From Elusimicrobiota bacterium (lineage in GTDB: Bacteria > Elusimicrobiota > UBA5214 > JBBAAG01), in assembly GCA_041658405.1 (NCBI GenBank), contig JBBAAG010000053.1, positions 1-21,953 of the forward strand: DNA of 21,953 nucleotides. The letters run 5' to 3'. Both the position numbers and the translations under genes were made by a program. The notes beneath the pieces were generated by a model that saw nothing but the letters and a program-made list of their open reading frames with translations, did no database searches and was not told the DNA's origin. Positions 7,530 through 13,798 of this stretch are shown piece after piece. The number at the start of each line of letters is the position of its first letter. The first letter of the stretch is position 1.

Positions 7530-9098
7530 ATGGGGTGTATTAGGTATATATTATTAATACTAATATGTTTGTGTATTAGCCTAAACCATAACTATGTATC
7601 CGCAGCGGATACTGGCGGGATGGCGAATACGTTTCTTACCTGGGGAGCAGGTGCGCGGGCGCTTGGGATGGGTAAGGCGTATGTCGCTGTGGCTAATGAC
7701 GCAACCGCTGGGTTCTGGAATCCCGGGGGGTTGGCTCAGGTTGACCGCGCGGAATTGAATGTTCTTCACGCGTTTCTCTGGGAAGGGACGGTGTATGATT
7801 ATGCCGGGTATGTGGTTCCTACATTGAAAAACGGTACGTTCGGGGTGAACGCCATAACATTATTGTCTATCGGCGGGGAAGGTAGGGATGCGCTTAACCG
7901 CGTAAATAATCAAACGTTTATTGATTCACGGTTACTGGCGGGAGGATGTTACGCCCGTGAGATTGGTGATTGGTTATCGCTCGGCGGGGCGGTTAATGTT
8001 TTGAATAGTTCGCTTGGGCAGCATAGTAAGCTTGATATGACAATCGATGCGGGTGCGTTAATGAAATTCTTCGGGGGATTGACTCTGGGGGTTAATATAA
8101 AGAATATGCTGGTTGCGCGGTTATCCGGGAATTCACAGGATGTGCTTAGCCCTGTTATCCGTGCGGGTGTTGCCGGGCATTTTTGGGATAACCGTATGAT
8201 TGCAGCGTGTGATGTTGAATACCGTGAGAATACAGTGGTGTATTACCTCGGGGTGGAGGCTGCTGTATTTAATCTTTTTAAATTGCGTATCGGGCAGTCA
8301 CAGCAGGAAGTTAGTGCCGGGTTTGGGATTAATGTGTTCAACATGATGCTGGACTATGCGCTGGGGTTACACTCACTCGGCGGGTCGCATCGTATGTCAT
8401 TGACAATGAAGTTCGGCGGGTCTGTTAAAGCTGAGTTGAATAAACAAAATGAAAAAGCTAGGTTAGAACTTGATGAGTTATTCAAAAAACTATATGAGTC
8501 AGGTATCCAGGCGTATCAGGAAGGGAAGTTTGATGAAGCGCATTCTATGCTGGCACAGGCGAGAAGTATTAACCCGCAGGATGAGGATGTTAAGATCCTG
8601 ACCTCGAGGTTACAGCTGGTTGTGGCATTACTGCCGACATCGGTGGGGACTGGGAAGGTGTCAGAATTGCTGCGGGCTGGCGTGACTAAGTACCTCGAAG
8701 GCGATGCGGAACAGGCAATCACGAAGATTACCTACGCGTATACGCTTGACCCGGATAATAAAACTATTGAACGGCTGCTTAACCGCCTGCAGCGCGAGAC
8801 CGGGGTGAAGATTGATACCGCACCGCCGGGGATGGGGACACTGGTGGATCAAAAATTGTTGCAGGCGTATATACAGTTTTCAAAACGTGATTTTGCGGGG
8901 ACTATTCTTCTTTGCCAGGAAGTGTTATCGCTGGAATCGCGGAATATTCTGGCATACAAACGTATGGGTACAAGTTATTTATTACTAGGTGAACGTGATA
9001 AAGCGGTGAAGTTATGGGAGAAAGCCCTGGAGATTAATCCTAATGATACCGCGTTACGGGAATATACGGATAGTGTTAAGAAACAGATTGGGCAATAA
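7530..9098 (+). CDS. PorV/PorQ-like outer-membrane barrel fused to TPR repeats
   Basis: This 522-residue protein has a signal peptide of about 25 residues (hydrophobic ILLILICLCIS, cut near VSAA). A PorV/PorQ-like barrel follows at about 30-298, with the family opening GAGARALGMGKAYVAVANDATAGFWNPGGL and a closing strand HRMSLTMKFG close to that of the protein at 3324-4985. The remainder (about 310-522) is helical with tetratricopeptide repeats: good units at about 318-350 (SGIQAYQEGKFDEAHSMLAQA), 378-410 and 473-506 (AYKRMGTSYLLLGERDKAVKLWEKALEINPND), and a weaker one at 440-472. The TPR part should face the periplasm and bind a partner. Its position directly before the FliF-FliG fusion suggests it could link the motor to the outer membrane; this is inference. 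No Shine-Dalgarno sequence is evident upstream. The long N-terminal hydrophobic stretch supports ATG 7530. Confidence 0.78.
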   Translation: MGCIRYILLILICLCISLNHNYVSAADTGGMANTFLTWGAGARALGMGKAYVAVANDATAGFWNPGGLAQVDRAELNVLHAFLWEGTVYDYAGYVVPTLKNGTFGVNAITLLSIGGEGRDALNRVNNQTFIDSRLLAGGCYAREIGDWLSLGGAVNVLNSSLGQHSKLDMTIDAGALMKFFGGLTLGVNIKNMLVARLSGNSQDVLSPVIRAGVAGHFWDNRMIAACDVEYRENTVVYYLGVEAAVFNLFKLRIGQSQQEVSAGFGINVFNMMLDYALGLHSLGGSHRMSLTMKFGGSVKAELNKQNEKARLELDELFKKLYESGIQAYQEGKFDEAHSMLAQARSINPQDEDVKILTSRLQLVVALLPTSVGTGKVSELLRAGVTKYLEGDAEQAITKITYAYTLDPDNKTIERLLNRLQRETGVKIDTAPPGMGTLVDQKLLQAYIQFSKRDFAGTILLCQEVLSLESRNILAYKRMGTSYLLLGERDKAVKLWEKALEINPNDTALREYTDSVKKQIGQ

Positions 9099-9126
9099 TT
9101 TAAGGTTTTTTGTGAGAGGGGTAAAT

Positions 9127-10764
9127 GTGAAGTTTATTTGTAAACTTTTCTTTGCGTTAACGCTGCTGGCAGGCGTTACTGTTCAGACATTTGCTGATAC
9201 GCAGGAGCGTATTACTATTGAATACGATATCCGCAGCAGGACAGAACGGGTAATCGAAAAAATTCTTGGCAGCAGGGATTTTGTTGTTATCGTCGAGGTT
9301 GTGCTTGAACGCCAGGCGTTAACCGACCAGCGCCCTACTACGCGGACTCAGACCACAACAATTACACCGCAGCAGCAGCAGCAACAGCAGCAACAGCAGG
9401 ATAAGGGGTTTATCATTTTTGATGATATTATTGAACCTTATCCCGGATTCTCTACGCCCAGAAGGAGGGAACAACAGCAGCAGGCTGCCGCACAGCAGCA
9501 GCAAGCTGTTACTCAGCAGGAGCCTATACAGCTGGTAGTGCCGCAATTGGCGTCTACCATAAAAAAAGTGTCAGTATTCATTATGCTGGATATTGCTATT
9601 AAGGATTCGGTAGTAGAAAATATTAAACGCGAAGTAGCGGATAGTATAGGGTATGACCAGGCACGCGGGGATGTTCTCGGGGTAAAAAAAGTTGCGTTTG
9701 CGCGTAAAACGTGGGGACAGAATTTCGCTGAGTTCTTCAGCCCGAATAATCCTAATATGTACTGGATCCTTCTTGCATTGTTTGTCCTCGGGGTAATTAC
9801 GTTCTTCCTTTTCGGGCCGTTACAGATGTTTTTTAAGACTATCGTAAAGGCTGCGGAGATACGGATTGAAGCTGATACGCGGATACGTTCCTCCGGGAAA
9901 ATGGATATCGGAGGGCAGCTCGGTGGGTTGGGCTTGGAGGAAGGTGAAGGCGGTGGTGCTGGGGCGTTGCCCCGCGGGATGACGGGTGAGCTCACAATGA
10001 AGCAGGGGCCGCTTGAGCTCGGGCCCGGGCGAGCGTTTACGGTATCCAACCATTTTACGTTTATTAATGCGGGTAATCTCAAGAATTTGTTGTATTTACT
10101 GCAGCAGGAAACCGCGGAGGCTGTGGCGGTAGTGATGAACTACCTTCCCCCGGCGTTTGCGTCACAGATATTCGGTGCTCTGAGTACTGAAAAACAGGCG
10201 AAGGTTGCGATTGAGCTCTCAACTGTAAAACTGAAAAGCCCGGATGAGGTTGAGGAAATTGAGCGCGATATTAAAACAAAGATTGATTATCTTATGGGTG
10301 GGGAGGATTATTTTATGGACCTCCTGGACCAGGTGGACCCAAAAGCACAGGAGAGTATCCTTAATCTCTTAAGCCGTGAAAAACCGGAACTCGCGGAAAA
10401 ACTTAGGCGCGTAATTTTTGTGTTTGAGGACATTGCGTTCCTCGAGAAAGCTGGGTTACAGAAAGTTTTGCGTGAATCCCAGAGACAGGGCGTGGTGCTG
10501 GCGTTAGCGTTAAAAACCGCGGATGAAAGTATTAAGGCTTCAGTGATGGATTGTCTATCAGAAGGTGCAAGGGCTATGCTGGCGGAACAGATTGATCTTA
10601 TTGGCGAGGTTAATCCGCGGAGGATCGAGGAAGAACAGCGTAAGATCGCGAGGATCGTACGGTCACTCGAGAAATCAGGTGAACTTGTTATCCGCAGGGA
10701 TGGGGCTGAGGATACTGGCGGGCCGCAACGGCAGGTAGTGGATAGCGAGCCTGTGGATCAGTAG
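9127..10764 (+). CDS. FliF C-terminal region fused to FliG: compact rotor protein
   Basis: GTG 9127 is chosen: GAGAGGGG lies 5 bases upstream and it gives a clean signal sequence. The frame also extends back to 9043, inside the previous gene. The product is 545 residues: signal peptide or first membrane anchor (1-23); a FliF RBM3-like domain in two halves (about 26-64 and 144-192, the latter ending RGDVLGVKKVAF, as FliF ends RGDTLNVVNSPF); a Gln-rich insert between them (about 82-133); a transmembrane helix (about 211-232); a Gly-rich linker; then FliG middle and C-terminal domains (about 317-522, with FVFEDIAFLEKAGLQKVLRE). FliF builds the flagellar MS ring and FliG is the rotor protein that stators push. 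The ring domains RBM1 and RBM2 of FliF, FliG's N-terminal FliF-binding domain and a recognisable EHPQ FliM-binding motif are all missing. MotA and two MotB genes follow at once, so rotor and stator share an operon. Confidence 0.85.
   Translation: MKFICKLFFALTLLAGVTVQTFADTQERITIEYDIRSRTERVIEKILGSRDFVVIVEVVLERQALTDQRPTTRTQTTTITPQQQQQQQQQQDKGFIIFDDIIEPYPGFSTPRRREQQQQAAAQQQQAVTQQEPIQLVVPQLASTIKKVSVFIMLDIAIKDSVVENIKREVADSIGYDQARGDVLGVKKVAFARKTWGQNFAEFFSPNNPNMYWILLALFVLGVITFFLFGPLQMFFKTIVKAAEIRIEADTRIRSSGKMDIGGQLGGLGLEEGEGGGAGALPRGMTGELTMKQGPLELGPGRAFTVSNHFTFINAGNLKNLLYLLQQETAEAVAVVMNYLPPAFASQIFGALSTEKQAKVAIELSTVKLKSPDEVEEIERDIKTKIDYLMGGEDYFMDLLDQVDPKAQESILNLLSREKPELAEKLRRVIFVFEDIAFLEKAGLQKVLRESQRQGVVLALALKTADESIKASVMDCLSEGARAMLAEQIDLIGEVNPRRIEEEQRKIARIVRSLEKSGELVIRRDGAEDTGGPQRQVVDSEPVDQ
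9370..9519 (+). repeat. CAG/CAA-rich tract encoding poly-glutamine runs
   Basis: Ten consecutive CAG/CAA codons occupy 9370-9399. After an intervening non-repetitive segment, further Gln runs occur at 9472-9483, 9493-9504 and 9514-9519. They fall between the two halves of the RBM3-like domain, where flagellar FliF carries its beta-collar insertion. Mixing of CAG and CAA lowers slippage but does not remove it. The stretch may vary in length between strains. Confidence 0.7.
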
Positions 10765-10809
10765 AGTAAATTTATATTTTTTGTTGTATAGAAGGAGTAA
10801 GGCGTAAGT

Positions 10810-11586
10810 ATGATTGATATCCTGACTATTGTAGGTTTGACGTTAGGGTTTGGGACGGTGTATATCGTAATGGTGTGGGGGAACGTTGCACATTTGTTGT
10901 GGCATAAAGACGCGTTCCTTCTGGTATTCGGCGGGACAATTGCGTCAATGCTTATCGGTACGCCGTGGCATGTATTCAAAAATATGCCCCGCGCGTTTGT
11001 TAAGGTTTTATTCCCGTCAGGCGAGTTTAAGCCTAAACAGTTGATCGCGTTGATTGTGAACCTTTCAGAACGCGCTAAACGTGATGGTGTGGATAGCCTA
11101 CAGGAAGTGTTGCCCACGATTAAGGATAAGTTTTTGGTGGATGGTATTACTCAGGTGATTGACGGGTTGGATCCTAACCTTATCCGCGAGAACCTTGAGA
11201 AAGAAATTATTTTTATACGTAAACGGCATTATCAGGTAAGCAGCGTGTTCCGTTCAATGGGAACTTACGCGCCGATATTCGGGTTACTCGCGACTTTGCT
11301 CGGGGTGGTGCAGGTGCTGCGGAATATCAGCGATCCTAAGAGTTTGGGTGCGTCAATGGCAATCGCTGTTACCGGTACATTTTACGGGATTGCAAGCGCG
11401 AATTTTATTTTTCTGCCGATCTCGGGTAAGCTTGATGCGCATACGGAAGCTGAACTTCTTATAAAAGAGGTTATGATCGAAGGGATTCTTTCAATCCAGG
11501 CAGGTGATATACCGTTGATCGTAAGCCGTAAACTGCAGGGGTTCATGGCGTATCGTTTACGTGAAAAACATGGTGCCGGGAAGTAA
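10810..11586 (+). CDS. motA: MotA-family stator subunit (ion channel)
   Basis: This 258-residue protein has four membrane helices (about 2-22, 34-54, 152-172, 184-204) and a cytoplasmic loop between helices 2 and 3, the MotA layout. In flagella, five MotA surround two MotB and use proton or sodium flow to turn the rotor by contact with FliG. The two conserved prolines are present (Pro155 in YAPIFGLLATLLGVV; Pro203 in FIFLPISGKLD). In the loop, the Arg90 and Glu98 of E. coli MotA, which contact FliG, correspond to Lys90 and Gln98 in AKRDGVDSLQE, with Arg88, Arg91 and Glu99 adjacent. AAGGAG (10792-10797) gives a ribosome site. The gene follows the FliF-FliG fusion by 45 bases and precedes two motB genes, so it is most likely the channel of this motor. 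An ExbB/TolQ relative is less likely because of length and topology. Confidence 0.88.
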   Translation: MIDILTIVGLTLGFGTVYIVMVWGNVAHLLWHKDAFLLVFGGTIASMLIGTPWHVFKNMPRAFVKVLFPSGEFKPKQLIALIVNLSERAKRDGVDSLQEVLPTIKDKFLVDGITQVIDGLDPNLIRENLEKEIIFIRKRHYQVSSVFRSMGTYAPIFGLLATLLGVVQVLRNISDPKSLGASMAIAVTGTFYGIASANFIFLPISGKLDAHTEAELLIKEVMIEGILSIQAGDIPLIVSRKLQGFMAYRLREKHGAGK

Positions 11587-11611
11587 GTAATACCGGCGGG
11601 GTTGGTTTGTT

Positions 11612-12373
11612 ATGGCTAAAATAGGTGGATATAGCGCTATACCTGAGGCCGAAGGCGAAGGCGGCGGGTATCATGAAAGCCCGTTGTGGATGTTGATTTA
11701 TACCGACCTTATGACAAACCTTATGATCTTTTTTTTGTTGTCCTACTGTCTTACATGGTTAAGTCAGGAGGATCAGAATATTGCGGCACAGTCGTTTAAG
11801 TCTCAGTTTGCCGGGAAAAATGTGTCACAGCTTGAGAAAGCAGTACCCGCATCGCAGCAGCAGCCGACTGTTGAGGATATGGAAAAAGAAAAGAAGATGG
11901 AAGATGAGCTTAAGAAAACGTATACGAATATTTCAATTAACGAGGAAGAGATGAGGATGACGTTGCCCACACCGGTATTGTTTGGCCTCGGGGAAGCTGT
12001 TATGAAAAAGGAAGCGGTTGAGACGTTACACGAATTTGCGATGATGATTAAGCCTACACGCAACCGTATCGTGGTGGAAGGGCATACTGATGATAAACCG
12101 ATCCTCGGGGGTAAGTATGTGTCAAACTGGGAATTATCAGCTGCACGTGCGTTCTCGGTAGTGCAGTACTTGATTGACAAGGAAGGGATTGATCCTAAGA
12201 GATTAGCAGCATTAGGGTATGGGCAGTATCGGATGGTAGCGCCTAATGATAGTGAGGCGAACCGCGCAAAAAATCGTAGGATTGAAATCACGATCGTCAG
12301 GATAAAAGAAGCTTCGGCGGAGAGTACCGATTCAGGGAGTGAAGAAGATACGAGTGGATTACTGGGGAATTAG
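11612..12373 (+). CDS. motB: MotB-family stator protein, first paralogue
   Basis: The 253-residue product has a short Gly/Glu-rich cytoplasmic tail, one membrane helix (about 25-50), a linker with a Gln/Glu/Lys-rich segment, and an OmpA-type peptidoglycan-binding domain (about 112-232). The ion-carrying aspartate is present as Asp32 in LIYTDLMTNLMIFFLL. The OmpA domain shows GHTDDKP (Asp160), NWELSAARA and NRAKNRRIEI, the usual meso-diaminopimelate-binding pattern. MotB anchors the stator to the cell wall. The start follows motA by 25 bases with only a weak GGCGGGG ribosome site. It is followed 8 bases later by a second, different MotB, so a stator with unlike MotB chains is possible. The Ser/Glu-rich C-terminal tail (about 233-253) is unusual. 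Confidence 0.87.
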   Translation: MAKIGGYSAIPEAEGEGGGYHESPLWMLIYTDLMTNLMIFFLLSYCLTWLSQEDQNIAAQSFKSQFAGKNVSQLEKAVPASQQQPTVEDMEKEKKMEDELKKTYTNISINEEEMRMTLPTPVLFGLGEAVMKKEAVETLHEFAMMIKPTRNRIVVEGHTDDKPILGGKYVSNWELSAARAFSVVQYLIDKEGIDPKRLAALGYGQYRMVAPNDSEANRAKNRRIEITIVRIKEASAESTDSGSEEDTSGLLGN

Positions 12374-12381
12374 GTGTTGTA

Positions 12382-13128
12382 ATGGCGAATAATAGTAAGG
12401 CTGATAGCAGAAAATTTAATGATCCGGCATTGAAGAAGCCGGATATGTCAAACCTGTGGGTTGTACCGTACGCTGATTTTATGACGGTATTGATGATCTT
12501 TTTCCTTATGATGTTCGCGTATGCGCTTAATATGAAAAAAGATGAGCATTTTATTAAGATCCAGGAAAAAATTCAGGAGTCCGTCGGCGGTAAGATGAAT
12601 AAGGAGAAGATTGTTAAGCTGCTTGAGGAACAAAAGAAGGAAGAGGAGTCGTCTAAATTAACGGATTTAATGAAGAACCCGGAGTTCAGTAAGTATGTTA
12701 ATATAACACAGGATGCGGAGAAGGTTAAGATTGTGTTCAGTAATCCTATACTCTTCGATACCGGTACAGCGGATGTTAAGTCAACTGCAGCGCTGGTTCT
12801 TCACGAAGTGGCGATGATACTGAAACAAATGGATAATGATATTATCGTTGAGGGGCATACTGACAGTGTACCGATTTCCGGGGGTAAGTTTTCGTCTAAC
12901 TGGGAATTATCGGTCGCACGGTCAATGGCGGTGATACGGTATCTCGTGCATAATGAAGCGATTAATTGTAAACGCTTCGCTGCAGGAGGGTATGGTGAGT
13001 ACCGCCCGTTGTATCCTAATGATAGTGAAGAAAACCGTGCAAAAAATCGTAGGATTGAAATAGTGGTGATGAAATCTAAAAAACAAAAAGAAGCTGAACC
13101 GCAGGCGGTACAGAAAACAGAAGGGTAA
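12382..13128 (+). CDS. motB: MotB-family stator protein, second paralogue
   Basis: This 248-residue protein has the same architecture: a cytoplasmic tail, one membrane helix (about 24-49) with Asp32 in VVPYADFMTVLMIFFLMMF, a charged linker, and an OmpA-type domain (about 113-230) with GHTDSVP (Asp161), NWELSVARS and NRAKNRRIEI. Its helix is closer to classical flagellar MotB (YADFMT) than the first paralogue's (YTDLMT). Both ion-binding aspartates are intact, so neither copy looks inactive. The two genes share patches of identical DNA near their ends, which fits duplication. One MotA-like gene followed by two MotB-like genes resembles the 1:2 gene arrangement of the Myxococcus gliding motor AglRQS, although that system uses TolQ/TolR-type proteins. 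Confidence 0.87.
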   Translation: MANNSKADSRKFNDPALKKPDMSNLWVVPYADFMTVLMIFFLMMFAYALNMKKDEHFIKIQEKIQESVGGKMNKEKIVKLLEEQKKEEESSKLTDLMKNPEFSKYVNITQDAEKVKIVFSNPILFDTGTADVKSTAALVLHEVAMILKQMDNDIIVEGHTDSVPISGGKFSSNWELSVARSMAVIRYLVHNEAINCKRFAAGGYGEYRPLYPNDSEENRAKNRRIEIVVMKSKKQKEAEPQAVQKTEG

Positions 13129-13137
13129 TTTATTAGT

Positions 13138-13779
13138 ATGACTGTTGATCCAAAAGACAAAAAAAAACGGAATCTTGTTAAGATCGGAAAAATCGCTGAA
13201 GAAATAGGGGTGTTACCGTCTACAATACGGTATTATACAAACCTCGGGCTCCTAAAAACTTATGGGCGTACACAGGGGGGGTTCAGGTTGTATGATTATG
13301 AGGAAACTTTGCACCGGTTGAAGATATTGAAGCAGTTAGAGGATGAAAAACGGTATACCCTTGATGAGATTAAGGGTAAACTCGATGAGTGTGTGTTACA
13401 GGCAAAACAAAGGAAAGTGTTGATTGTGGATGATGACCCGGATGTCCGGGATCTTATACAGTCAGTTCTTTCTTCAGACCCCGGGTGGATTATCCGTACA
13501 GCCGGGGATGGATTTGAAGCTGGGAAACTGGCAATTGATTTTTTGCCGGAACTTATCATCCTGGATATTGTACTGCCCGGGATGGATGGGTTTAAGGTTT
13601 GCGCTGACCTAAGAAAAGATGAACGGTTTAAGTCTACAGTCATTATCGCTATAACCGGGTATGATACTCAGGAACATAGGGACCGTATCGCAGCAGCCGG
13701 GGCGGATGGTTTTGTTGCTAAGCCGATCACTCCGAATGCGTTACGCGAATGCGTAGCAAAGTTCTTGCCTCAAAAGTGA
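13138..13779 (+). CDS. MerR-type DNA-binding domain fused to a receiver domain
   Basis: The protein is 213 residues. Residues about 13-82 form a MerR-type winged helix (KIGKIAEEIGVLPSTIRYYTNLGLL, GGFRLYDYEE, LKQLEDEKRYTLDEIKGKL). Residues about 92-211 form a receiver with Asp98-Asp100, phosphoacceptor Asp143 (ILDIVLPGMDGF), Thr173 and Lys195 (VAKPI). The MerR half lacks the usual long C-terminal dimerisation helix and effector-binding domain; the receiver takes their place. It should be a phosphorylation-controlled transcription factor. MerR proteins typically bend promoters with overlong -35/-10 spacing, and its targets are unknown. It starts 9 bases after the second motB, so it may regulate the motor operon or the palindromic promoter at 5444-5484. 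No kinase lies beside it, and the kinase at 5522 could serve both receivers. Confidence 0.85.
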   Translation: MTVDPKDKKKRNLVKIGKIAEEIGVLPSTIRYYTNLGLLKTYGRTQGGFRLYDYEETLHRLKILKQLEDEKRYTLDEIKGKLDECVLQAKQRKVLIVDDDPDVRDLIQSVLSSDPGWIIRTAGDGFEAGKLAIDFLPELIILDIVLPGMDGFKVCADLRKDERFKSTVIIAITGYDTQEHRDRIAAAGADGFVAKPITPNALRECVAKFLPQK

Positions 13780-13798
13780 GTGCATGTAATAACTTGTG

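Noticed and set aside
9513..10082. Long reading frame on the minus strand (189 codons)
   Set aside because: It lies fully inside the FliF-FliG fusion gene, its product is Pro/Ser-rich without a recognisable domain, and the opposite strand has a clear family match. Codon bias of the sense gene explains the open antisense frame.
9127..10764. Type III secretion SctJ or sporulation SpoIIIAG instead of FliF
   Set aside because: Those proteins share related ring-building domains, but the order RBM3-transmembrane-cytoplasmic FliG and the RGDVLGVKKVAF ending fit FliF best, and motA/motB follow directly.
11803..12291. Minus-strand frame of 162 codons
   Set aside because: It is antisense to the first motB, whose OmpA and MotB motifs are unmistakable. 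No ribosome site and no family resemblance.
10810..13128. ExbB/ExbD or TolQ/TolR instead of MotA/MotB
   Set aside because: The A protein has four membrane helices and the MotA prolines, and both B proteins have OmpA-type peptidoglycan-binding domains and the MotB Y-x-D-x-M-T helix, which ExbD/TolR lack.
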